Positions 1 to 6,506 of a stretch of 64,000 nucleotides of DNA are shown here, in pieces. The translations under genes and the position numbers were made by a program. Position 1 is the first letter of the stretch. Every line of letters begins with the position of its first letter. Source of the stretch: Haloferula luteola (lineage in GTDB: Bacteria > Verrucomicrobiota > Verrucomicrobiia > Verrucomicrobiales > Akkermansiaceae); contig NZ_JACHFD010000009.1 of NCBI RefSeq assembly GCF_014201715.1, positions 1 to 64,000 of the forward strand, given 5' to 3'. A model generated the notes under the pieces. It was not told where the DNA came from, made no database searches, and saw only the letters and a program-made list of their open reading frames with translations.

Positions 1-226
1 TCCTTCCAAGTGTCGCGAATGATGCCCACGAGGCACGAAATCGGCGCAAAAGTTCGTAATTTCATCCCACCCCCTCCGCCATGACCCCATCCCTGCGGAC
101 AGGGATGGGGTCATGGCGTTTTTAGGGGGGCGGCAGTCCCTACCGGACTGCAGCGCAGGAGGGATTGAAGACGGGGAAGCCGAGTCTAGAGCATTGAAAT
201 CCCCTAGCTCGCCACAAACCGAAGAA
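1..226. other. Left-edge stretch without a convincing gene
   Basis: An open frame beginning at 113 runs through this stretch into the first cassette gene, but its N-terminal part reads like translated non-coding DNA, so I do not call a gene here. The stretch holds a strong hairpin (80-115) and a short one around 132-149. By position it should be the tail of an upstream gene cassette, because an attC R'' box follows at 227. Confidence 0.5.
80..115 (+). terminator. Perfect 16-bp hairpin, likely intrinsic terminator
   Basis: Positions 80-95 are the exact reverse complement of 100-115, with a 4-base loop (cgga). A short T stretch (gcgttttta) follows on the + strand. It would stop + strand transcription entering the first visible cassette. 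Only the structure is seen; activity is inferred. Confidence 0.6.
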
Positions 227-358
227 GTCGAACAAGTCGCTGGTGGACGATCCCTAACAGCGGCTTTGTTGCGTTCTTGCCGGCAGCTTCGGGAGGTGAT
301 TGATTGTCCATGGCTTCACCGGTGGGTTATCGGGGTCGCCACAGCTTTTACGTTCTGC
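227..358 (+). other. attC recombination site 1 (degenerate)
   Basis: A candidate attC of 132 bp. R'' is GTCGAAC (227-233) followed by AAGTCG, and R' is GTTCTGC (352-358) preceded by TTAC. The inner arms (gctggtggacgatcc near 239-253, and the stretch before 352) are imperfectly complementary. Seen alone it is weak, but it shares the AACAAG left flank and ACGTT crossover motif with the clearer sites at 747, 2322, 2968 and 4491. It ends 9 bp before the start of the next ORF, as expected for a cassette boundary. Confidence 0.6.
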
Positions 359-367
359 AAGAAACTC

Positions 368-736
368 ATGACTACGATGCCATCCCAGAGCGTTCTCAAT
401 TACATCGAGAGCTTGGACGAGAACCCGGTTGAAGATACAGGATCTCGAGTGTGTGTCACCGTGAATGCTTCTCGATCGGATGGCTCGCAATCGTGGATCC
501 AGCTCCATAGGAGCATGATCAACTTTCAGCACGTGGACAGTCAGTCGGCAGATGAGGCGCTGGGATCAATTCTAGACGAGCTTCCGGTTCCAGATGACGC
601 CTCTCTTGAACCCGGGTCATATATGACATTCGGGGTGGCTGGCTTTTCTTTAGGCGAACTTGGCAAGCTGCTTGACGGGCTGCTGATGCAGTATTTCAAG
701 GCTGAGGAGATTTCTTGCTCGGTCGAGAAAATCTAG
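368..736 (+). CDS. Cassette gene 1, unrecognised 122-aa protein
   Basis: Start chosen at ATG 368, just after the attC R' box, and not at the upstream in-frame start at 113, because the upstream translation is low-complexity and crosses the attC. A second ATG lies at 377. The product is small, acidic and soluble, with no signal peptide or membrane segment, and I recognise no family. Its middle part (SWIQLHRSMINFQHVDSQSADEAL) looks like a compact alpha/beta protein. It is flanked by attC sites on both sides, so it is a gene cassette with no promoter of its own visible. Function unknown. Confidence 0.7.
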   Translation: MTTMPSQSVLNYIESLDENPVEDTGSRVCVTVNASRSDGSQSWIQLHRSMINFQHVDSQSADEALGSILDELPVPDDASLEPGSYMTFGVAGFSLGELGKLLDGLLMQYFKAEEISCSVEKI

Positions 737-746
737 CAAGGGGAAA

Positions 747-875
747 GGCGAACAAGTCGAATCAGGGCGACCCCTCACCGCGGCCTTGTCGAAGATCCTT
801 GGAGGTGGTTCCATGCGGCAACGAGAACAGCGCCTCCGTCATGAGGGTCGGGTTGGCTGTTCATCGACGTTCGCC
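747..875 (+). other. attC recombination site 2
   Basis: R'' is GGCGAAC (747-753) and R' is GTTCGCC (869-875), exact complements. The left arm continues AAGTCGAATCAGGGCGACCC and the right arm reads gggtcggg...atcgac before GTTCGCC, giving an imperfect stem with a long variable loop. Length is 129 bp, within the known range for attC. It starts 10 bp after the stop of cassette gene 1 and ends 10 bp before cassette gene 2. Confidence 0.85.
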
Positions 876-885
876 ATTAAATAAG

Positions 886-1251
886 ATGCCAACCAAGCGC
901 CATCGATTTGCGGAAGCAATCTCTACAGGATTGGTGGTGACAGCCGCTGGCATCGGGATTACTTGGCACTTCGTCGAGAATCGGGAGCTGAAGACCAGAC
1001 CACTAGAAGATGCCCTCTGGGTTTGCGATTGGGACGTGACCAAGATCTATGGCCCAGGGAGTCCGGAGCAGGCATCTGTGGTAAAGCAGTTCCGCAACGG
1101 CGGTCTCACGAACTTGAAGTTTGCTGCTCCGACTCTTTATCGGATGGGAGGTAGTTCCTCACATGATTCCCGAGAGGGCATCCTCATGGTTCCCTTTGAT
1201 CCACGGCACCCTGAGACCGCCCGGGCGTTGGTAGCCCAAAAGGAACCGTAG
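886..1251 (+). CDS. Cassette gene 2, unrecognised 121-aa membrane-anchored protein
   Basis: Start chosen at ATG 886 (MPTKRHRF), 10 bp after the attC R' box; in-frame starts at 841 and 715 lie inside the attC. Residues about 11-28 form one hydrophobic helix (STGLVVTAAGIGITWHF), a signal anchor. The rest is a soluble domain with a WVCDWDVTKIYGPGSPEQ stretch, ending in VPFDPRHPETARALVAQKEP. Family not recognised. The gene lies in the cassette array and its 3' side has been disturbed by the IS30-family element that starts at about 1269. Confidence 0.65.
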   Translation: MPTKRHRFAEAISTGLVVTAAGIGITWHFVENRELKTRPLEDALWVCDWDVTKIYGPGSPEQASVVKQFRNGGLTNLKFAAPTLYRMGGSSSHDSREGILMVPFDPRHPETARALVAQKEP

Positions 1252-1268
1252 CAAATCGAATAAAGCGC
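1246..1268 (+). other. Possible truncated attC left arm next to the IS30 element
   Basis: The bases agcaaatcgaataaagcg resemble the left arm of attC site 2 (aacaagtcgaatcagggcg), and then run directly into the IS30 terminal repeat. This may be the broken R'' side of the attC of cassette 2. Alternatively it is simply 3' sequence of cassette 2, with the attC at 2322 being its own. I cannot decide between the two. Confidence 0.3.
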
Positions 1269-2316
1269 GGCTTCAAGAGTGAAGTGCAACACTAGCGGTT
1301 TATAGGAACAGTTCGTTAGGTGTGCGGAAGTTATAGCGCTCGCGCGGAGGTTCGTTCAGTTCGATGGCGATCCAGTCGCATTGTTCCTGGGTGAGCTTCT
1401 CCATGCTCGTGGCCTTGGGAAGATACTGCCGGGATCAGACCGTTGGTGTTCTCGTTGGTTCCGCGCTCCCACGAGTGGTGCGGCGGGGCGAAGTAGAAGC
1501 GCATCGAGAGCTCCTCTTCGATTTCTCGATCGCCATGAAATTCGCACCCATTGTCTGCAGTGATCGTCAAGTAACGTCGGCGATGGCGGTGCGTCAGCAG
1601 CATCATTGCCTTGAAGACTTCTTCTTTGGTGCGCGCCGTCAGCTTGGCGATTTGAAGATACCCGGTCTTGCGTTCCACAAGCGTCAGGATGCAGGCCTTG
1701 CCGCTGCCCAACACTGTATCCATTTCCCAGTGCCCGAGGCGGGAGCGGTTCTCCGCGCCGATTGGCCGAGGCGCGATCGGCCGCTTACCTGCAAGCCTTC
1801 CGCGACTGTCATATTGGCCGTATCGTTTGCGCCGCTTCTTCGAAGCCTGACGCAGATTCGTGTGCAGATCGCCACCGTAACGGCGGTCGTCCCAGGCGTG
1901 CTGGTAGATCGTCTCATGGCTGATGGAGACGATCCGGAATCGTTTCAGCACCCCCGAGACCTGCATCGGACTGAGCTTCCTCCGGAGGAGGCTCCTGACG
2001 ATTTCCCACACGTATCCGCTGAAGCACGTGCCCTGGCGGGCCCGGCGCCGGCGGCCCCGGGCCATCTGGCATGCGTGAAGGGGCTTGTATCGGCCATTGG
2101 TCGGATAGGCGTTGCGCCGAATCTCCCGGGAGATCGTGCTGGGACTCCGTCCAAGCTCGCGGGCAATCGCACGAAGGCTGAATTTCACTCGTCTCATCGC
2201 CCCGATCGGGTAGCGTTCGTCGTTGCTGAGTTGCTGGTAATTCTTCATAGGTGCAGCACCCGCCCCAATGCCCTTCCCAAGACTCAGAGCGGGTGTTGCA
2301 CTTACTTTATGAATCC
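1269..2316 (-). mobile_element. IS30-family insertion sequence, about 1.05 kb
   Basis: The ends are imperfect inverted repeats of about 24 bp. The left end (1269-1292) and the reverse complement of the right end (2293-2316) both run GG.TTCA and finish in AAGTGCAACAC. The element encodes one transposase on the minus strand. No target duplication is evident. It inserted in the cassette array, and its right end lies 6 bp from the R'' box of the next attC. Length and protein fit IS30; a second, decayed copy of the same family lies at 6265-6495. Confidence 0.85.
1300..2248 (-). pseudogene. IS30-family transposase, frameshifted near its 3' end
   Basis: Starts at 2248 (MKNYQQLSNDERY). An N-terminal helix-turn-helix (FSLRAIARELGRSPSTISREIRRN) is followed by the DDE catalytic domain: WEMDTVLGSGK (first D), TITADNGCEF (second D) and the WERGTNENTNGLI motif (E). 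Immediately after NGLI one extra C (within 1429-1434) shifts the frame. Removing it restores a normal C-terminus reading RQYLPKATSMEKLTQEQCDW and ending at a stop at 1300-1302. In the shifted frame the product is 305 aa with a nonsense tail. The catalytic triad is intact, but the C-terminus is scrambled, so the copy is probably inactive unless rescued by frameshifting. Confidence 0.85.
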
Positions 2317-2321
2317 AAGGG

Positions 2322-2449
2322 AGAGAACAAGTCGCGGCTGGACAACCCGCTACCCCGCCGCGACTTGGAGATTGAACCGTGATGACAACCCCTTATCCTG
2401 AGGCGGACTGGCACTCCCGGTAGCGGATGCCAGCGCTCAAACGTTCTCT
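2322..2449 (+). other. attC recombination site 3
   Basis: R'' is AGAGAAC (2322-2328), followed by AAGTCGCGGCTGGAC, and R' is GTTCTCT (2443-2449), preceded by CAAAC. The two boxes are exact complements. Internal pairing includes cgctacc with ggtagcg and ggctgg with ccagc. Length 128 bp. The IS30 element ends 5 bp upstream, and cassette gene 3 starts 6 bp after R'. Confidence 0.88.
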
Positions 2450-2455
2450 GTAAAA

Positions 2456-2956
2456 ATGGATCCTGCTCTCGAAAGCTTGTGGCGAGTTGGTCAGAAGCCG
2501 TTCCACGACAAAACCATCTTTAGCGGAGACGGTCATACGGTCGCTGATGCTTTGATCTCTATCGAGAGTGCCATCAGACACATTGAGCTGTATTATCCGT
2601 CTGCGGAGTTGAGGCAGTTCGATGACTGGCACGAGCATGACGGGATGGTGTTCGATTCTTCTCCAGTATCACTCGAGGATCTTCGCGAGCAGACTTCATC
2701 GGCCGAGGCGTTCATCAAGAACCACTCGGATGATTATGCGGTTTATCGGGCAGTCTATCCTGCTTCTCTGGACTTTCTCCTTCGATACTGCCTCTGGGAT
2801 GCAGACGTTCCGAATCAACCAGAGCATGCTCGCTCGGCAGATTGGAGCTTTACTGGGTATGGATTTGATCTCATGGAGATAAAGAAGAGGTGGGGAAGAG
2901 CGCAGTTGATCGAAGAACCTTCGAAATCGTATTTCACTCAACGGTATGGCGGCTAA
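2456..2956 (+). CDS. Cassette gene 3, unrecognised 166-aa protein
   Basis: ATG 2456 lies 6 bp after the attC R' box, so translation has essentially no leader and no Shine-Dalgarno. The product is soluble, acidic and rich in aromatic residues (DDWHEHDGMVFDSSP, LDFLLRYCLWDADVP, DWSFTGYGFDLMEIKKRWGR). No signal peptide, membrane helix or family I recognise. The cassette is complete: its 5' half-site TTCTCT (2444-2449) is complementary to the R'' box AGAGAAC at its 3' end (2968-2974). Base composition looks less GC-rich than the housekeeping genes further right, consistent with transfer. Confidence 0.8.
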   Translation: MDPALESLWRVGQKPFHDKTIFSGDGHTVADALISIESAIRHIELYYPSAELRQFDDWHEHDGMVFDSSPVSLEDLREQTSSAEAFIKNHSDDYAVYRAVYPASLDFLLRYCLWDADVPNQPEHARSADWSFTGYGFDLMEIKKRWGRAQLIEEPSKSYFTQRYGG

Positions 2957-2967
2957 ACAAACGAAAC

Positions 2968-3094
2968 AGAGAACAAGCGGGTGGACACCAATCGCCTACA
3001 CGCATCGAGTCGGCGTGACCCTCTTTACTCGAACTCTTAACCCTGTTGCGGAGTGGCGCTGCCTGTAGGCGGCGGGTCACCCTTGACGTTATGC
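2968..3094 (+). other. attC recombination site 4
   Basis: R'' is AGAGAAC (2968-2974) followed by AAGCGGGTGGAC, and R' is GTTATGC (3088-3094) preceded by TTGAC. The arms pair as cgggtggac with gtcacccttgac-side bases and cgcctac with gtaggcg. Length 127 bp. R'' and R' are not complementary to each other because they belong to different cassettes; each matches its own cassette's other end. Confidence 0.88.
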
Positions 3095-3104
3095 CAAGAA
3101 ACTG

Positions 3105-4496
3105 ATGTTCCGACGTCTCAAAGAATTTTTGGCAGGAACACATGGCGCGACCTCTCCAGAGCCGAGCAATGAAGACATTCCCGCCACTGAAGAGTTCTCG
3201 TTCGAATCGCTGTGGGACGATTACGAGCGGAGAACGTGGCATTACGACAACGCTAAAGCGACCCTCGGGAAGTCTAACCCACGTCTCCTGAATTGGATCG
3301 GCTCAATCGACTATTCTGGCTACACGCGCGAGAAGAGCCTGAGGGCGCTAATTGCTAGTGCTGAGCCTGGTGATGAGAATCGGATTCTTCTTCGATTACA
3401 GGATTGGGTGCCGCAGGTGCAGCGTCTCGCTGGAGACTGGGTTCTTGCCCACTTTCGATCCCTCCCGTTTGATTCCATTCGCAGCAATCAGCGCCTGATC
3501 TTGTATCTATCCCGCAAGGATAGGCTCCAGAACGACCCCGGTCTGCTTGAGATCAAGAGAGATCTGCTCGCGAGAACTCGAGGGATGACTCCAGCCCAGT
3601 TCTTCGGACTCGAGGCAATGTTCCGGAGATTCCTGTTTTCGCTTTCATTCGAGGATGACGGGCACCTTCGCCCGTGGATTCTTGGCGATCCAGAACCCTT
3701 CAACCGGCTGCTTCTCCTGAGCGAGTTTCAGTTCTCAGAGATCACCCCTGACGAGAAGCTCCGTCTTCAGGCCGATAAATCGGTATTTGTTCGTCGCAGG
3801 CTATTCCAAACTCAAATTGATGCTGGGATTACTCCCGAGAGGGATGAGTTGATTTCTTTGGCACTCGATCCCAACCGCAGCTTTCGGGAGAGGGGTCAGT
3901 TTTATCTCAAGAGCATCTACGGAGAGGACTGCTATGCGATCTACCACGCCAAGGAGGGTGAGGAGTTCTACTTCATCGGAGACTATGCACGCCCAGAGGA
4001 TGCAGAGCATTTTCTAGCAGGGATTCGTTCAGGATCGCGCCCTACCCAACAGGCTTGTATGAGAGCTTTAGCCAGTGCGGCTCCAGATCGCCTGAATGAG
4101 TTGGATATCGCGTCCCTGATTTCCCAGAATCGCAGGTTCCGCTCCATTCTTGTCCCGCTGCTTCCCCAATTGCTCTCGATTGATGGTGTTTTGGCGTTGC
4201 GCTCCGCCTTTGAGAGGAGTTCGCCATTCGGAACAGTCAGCTTCCTGCGAGTGCTCGAGAAGAAGTCGTTTTGGACTTTCGTTGATGAGGGCTTGTCCCT
4301 TCTGATCTCGGAGCCTGAGACGGCTTTGCGTCAGTCGATCGTCAGACCGATTCAGAGCCGAGTGGCGATTTATGAGTCGCTGCCATCGCCCTTGCGTGAC
4401 AGCATTACCAAGAAGATCATCAGGCTACGCGATCACGGTCAGAAGCAAGATCAAGGAGTCGCTGACCTTCTAGAGTTCACAATAAGAACGGCATAA
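3105..4496 (+). CDS. Cassette gene 4, 463-aa helical-repeat (HEAT-like) protein
   Basis: ATG 3105 follows the attC R' box by 10 bp. The N-terminus is short and charged, without a signal peptide (MFRRLKEFLAG). From about residue 70 onward the protein is a run of helix pairs resembling HEAT or armadillo repeats: REKSLRALIASAEPGDENRILLRLQDWVPQVQRLAGDWVLAHF, then FVRRRLFQTQIDAGITPERDELISLALDPNRSFRERGQFYLKSIYG, then TQQACMRALASAAPDRL. I infer a binding scaffold; no enzyme motif is seen. It is unusually long for a cassette. The cassette ends match exactly: TTATGC at 3089-3094 and GCATAAC at 4491-4497, the latter overlapping the stop codon. Confidence 0.8.
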   Translation: MFRRLKEFLAGTHGATSPEPSNEDIPATEEFSFESLWDDYERRTWHYDNAKATLGKSNPRLLNWIGSIDYSGYTREKSLRALIASAEPGDENRILLRLQDWVPQVQRLAGDWVLAHFRSLPFDSIRSNQRLILYLSRKDRLQNDPGLLEIKRDLLARTRGMTPAQFFGLEAMFRRFLFSLSFEDDGHLRPWILGDPEPFNRLLLLSEFQFSEITPDEKLRLQADKSVFVRRRLFQTQIDAGITPERDELISLALDPNRSFRERGQFYLKSIYGEDCYAIYHAKEGEEFYFIGDYARPEDAEHFLAGIRSGSRPTQQACMRALASAAPDRLNELDIASLISQNRRFRSILVPLLPQLLSIDGVLALRSAFERSSPFGTVSFLRVLEKKSFWTFVDEGLSLLISEPETALRQSIVRPIQSRVAIYESLPSPLRDSITKKIIRLRDHGQKQDQGVADLLEFTIRTA

Positions 4497-4497
4497 C

Positions 4498-5518
4498 GAG
4501 ACCGTCGGAAAACCCCGGTTGAGCCCGTCGTACCGTTGCCTTCGGATGGTGCTGAGTGATGGACGTCGTTTTCGATTTCCGGGCGGGCGTTTCCCTTGCG
4601 GGGTCGTGGCGCCTCGTGATGGGCGTCCTGTGACGCCCTGCCGGGGCCACGGATGCCGCGGGGCATGCCGGCCTCACCCTGTGGCGGGCTCGCCGGTGCC
4701 GTATTCCGGCCGGTAGAGGGCGATCTTGCCGATGTTGTGCATGATGCTCCAGAGGTTCCAGATGACTCCCACCTTTTGCCGTCCGCGGTAGTGGATGCGG
4801 TTGAGACCTTTGGCGTGCCGCAGGTTGGCGAAGATCGGTTCGATGGTGTCCATGCGGTAGCTGTAGCGATGCCTTCCTCCCGGGGTGTCGACCTTGTCCC
4901 GCATGGACTTGCAATTGGGGCGTGCGGGCTCGATGCAGACGCTCAAAGTACGACGTTTTCCGTTTTTACTCAGGCAGCGTGAGCGGAACTCGCAGATGCT
5001 GCAGAAGTCACTTTCGATCTCGTACTTGTGGAAGGCTCCTTTGCCGCCGGTGGAGGTGCTGGTGCCGGGCTTGCGACGGAGGATCTGGCCCTTGGGGCAG
5101 CGGTAGGTGTCGGCTTCCTCGTCCCGGGTGAAGTCGGCGGCGGCGAAGCGGCCGCTGTCCTTGGGGCGGATTTTGCGGAGGTGCCGGTCGCGGCCTTCGT
5201 AGCGCTCGTCGCGGTCGCGGTGGTTGGGGTCGGGTATGACGGCGTCGAGCTGACGTGCGGCGCAGGCTTCGAGGTTGGGCTCGCTGTGGTAGTTGGCGTC
5301 GGCGAGGAAGGAGTCGTCGTAGCGGGCCTCGATGAGGTGGTGGAGGGCGAACGCGAACGTGCCCGGTTCGATCTGTTCCTCGAGGTTGACGGGGACGATG
5401 AGTCCCTGGGCGTAGTCGTAGGGTTTGAAGCGTGCCATGGCTCGCGTCCCGGGGAAGCAGCGGGCGGGCCAGCGGGCGGAAATCGGGCTGGAACAGGGAG
5501 GGGTTTTTCGACAGTTTC
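4498..5518 (-). mobile_element. Internally deleted IS1182-like insertion sequence
   Basis: The terminal inverted repeats are GAGACCGTCGGAAAACCCC (4498-4516) and, read on the minus strand, GAAACTGTCGAAAAACCCC (5518-5500), matching at 16 of 19 positions. The element is 1,021 bp, shorter than a full-length IS1182-family element (about 1.6 kb). It encodes a transposase that has lost its middle. It lies exactly between the AAC bases of an attC R'' box, with AAC on both flanks. Confidence 0.8.
4674..5438 (-). pseudogene. IS1182-like transposase with internal deletion (254 aa)
   Basis: The N-terminus (MARFKPYDYAQGLIVPVNLEEQIEPGTF) is typical of the family. After about 40 residues the sequence jumps to the C-terminal half (SFLADANYHSEPNLEACAARQLDAVIPD, with the second catalytic Asp region, then CSICEFRSRCL and MDTIEPIFANLRHAKGLNRIHYRG with the final Glu). 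Family members are about 450-500 aa, so roughly 200-250 residues, including the first catalytic Asp region, are missing. The frame is open across the junction, so a truncated protein could be made but should not transpose by itself. Confidence 0.8.
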
Positions 5519-5648
5519 AACAAGGCGTCGCTCTCAACACCTGCCCCGCCGCAAGTTCAATCCGCCATGACCATTCAACCCTCAACCCACAGTCGATGCC
5601 TCGCCCTCGGGCAGGGGTGAGAGGACTTGGGACGTTGTGCAAGGAATG

Positions 5649-6095
5649 ATGAGAAAGCAAATTGGCTACGTAGGACTCGTGATGGCAACTGGCTTTCTCG
5701 GATGGGCTTGGGGGAACCACCAGCGAACGGAAGAGGAGTTGAACCGCGTTTACTATCCGACGCTCTTTTCCGAAGTCATCCGGGCGATGGATCCGGTTTC
5801 GAAGCAAGCCGTGAATTTCGAGATCAGGTGGCACGAAGAAGTTGGTCCGGGGCTGAAGGGGACCGAACCTACCAGGGTGATGAGGTATCCAGACAAGTCG
5901 CAGGCGGTGACGCTTGTAAGGCGATGGGATCGAAAGGAGTATGCGTTTGATATCTGCGCACCAGGGTTCAACGATTACACGCTCACGATTAAGCCCGCAG
6001 ACTGGCACATGATTTCGGAGGTTGCGGATCAGACCCGAGAAGTGGTGCTAGTGCCTGTGGAAGCGAGACGGGGTATCGAGACGCTAGAAGAATGA
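5649..6095 (+). CDS. Cassette gene 5, unrecognised 148-aa membrane-anchored protein
   Basis: Two adjacent ATGs (5646, 5649) follow the R' box of attC 5. An AAGGA lies only a base or a few bases upstream, favouring 5649. Residues about 4-20 are one hydrophobic helix (IGYVGLVMATGFLGWAWG), then a periplasmic or exposed domain (VNFEIRWHEEVGPGLKG, EYAFDICAPGFNDYTLTIKPADWHMI). It has the same topology as cassette gene 2 but no clear sequence similarity. The expected 3' R'' box (GCACAAC) is not found downstream, so the cassette has lost its attC, probably in the event that left the IS30 fragment at 6265. Confidence 0.7.
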   Translation: MRKQIGYVGLVMATGFLGWAWGNHQRTEEELNRVYYPTLFSEVIRAMDPVSKQAVNFEIRWHEEVGPGLKGTEPTRVMRYPDKSQAVTLVRRWDRKEYAFDICAPGFNDYTLTIKPADWHMISEVADQTREVVLVPVEARRGIETLEE

Positions 6096-6264
6096 AGATG
6101 CATGATGAGACGGGCGGATGAACCCGGTCAGGTGTGGATTCTGGAGTCTCGAAGGGAGGGCGATGGAGGTTGCGGATTTGAATGGATCGGTCGGGTTTCT
6201 GGCTCCTGTGGTCATCGTTCGACGATTGGGCCGCAATGGCGCCTCGTTAAGGCGCCGTGCTGAG
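6096..6264. other. Non-coding stretch at the right end of the array
   Basis: No credible ORF and no attC boxes. It contains a small hairpin ggcgcc-tcgttaa-ggcgcc (6238-6256). It separates the last cassette gene from the decayed IS30 fragment and is probably where the array's ancestral right boundary was lost. Confidence 0.4.
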
Positions 6265-6495
6265 GGGGCTTTGCGCCACGCGGTCCGGTAGGCGTAGTTT
6301 TGGATTTTTCGGGTGACCGTGCTGGGGCTTGGTCCGAGGTCACGGGCAATCGCGAGAACGTTCCCTTAGACATGTCGCAATGCTACAATTGGGTTGCGGT
6401 CCGCGTGGTGGAATTGCTGGTTTTTCAGAGGTTCAGCACCCTCCCCGGTGCTCTTACAAGACGCAGGGAGGGTGTTGCACGTCGTTGATGCAACC
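6265..6495 (-). pseudogene. Decayed 5' fragment of an IS30-family element
   Basis: Read on the minus strand from about 6430, the sequence aligns to the N-terminus of the IS30 transposase at 1300-2248: KNQQFHHADRNPIVALRHV, then an in-frame stop, then LAIARDLGPSPSTVTRKIQ, matching KNYQQLSNDERYPIGAMRRV and RAIARELGRSPSTISREIR. The right end (about 6472-6495) preserves the terminal repeat pattern ggtgttgcac...caacc. The rest of the element is gone. An old, inactive remnant that has diverged well beyond the first copy. Confidence 0.8.
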
Positions 6496-6506
6496 AAGGA
6501 AAGAGA

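Larger units (their letters stand above)
4491..5640 (+). other. attC recombination site 5, split by an insertion sequence
   Basis: R'' is GCATAAC (4491-4497), exactly complementary to the R' box GTTATGC at the 5' end of the same cassette. The sequence is then interrupted by an IS (4498-5518) and resumes at AACAAGGCGTCGCTC (5519 on). It ends in GGGACGTTGTGC, with R' GTTGTGC at 5634-5640. Inner arms pair as ctctca..cacctgccc with gggcagg..tgagag. AAC occurs on both sides of the IS, a likely 3-bp target duplication. Removing the IS and one AAC gives a 126-bp attC. Confidence 0.85.

Noticed and set aside
1311-1326. GTTAGGTGTGCGG, looking like an attC R' box
   Set aside because: It encodes the restored C-terminus (RTPNEL) of the IS30 transposase on the minus strand, inside the element.
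1364-2401. A 345-codon open frame on the + strand
   Set aside because: It is antisense to the IS30 transposase, which has clear helix-turn-helix and DDE motifs; the + strand translation shows no protein-like features.
2393-2638. Minus-strand frame starting in cassette 3
   Set aside because: Overlaps the + strand cassette gene and the attC site; no features.
4477-5570. Open frames overlapping the IS1182-like transposase on both strands (4477-4914, 5008-5523, 5028-5570)
   Set aside because: Arg/Pro/Gly-rich shadow translations of the GC-rich transposase gene.
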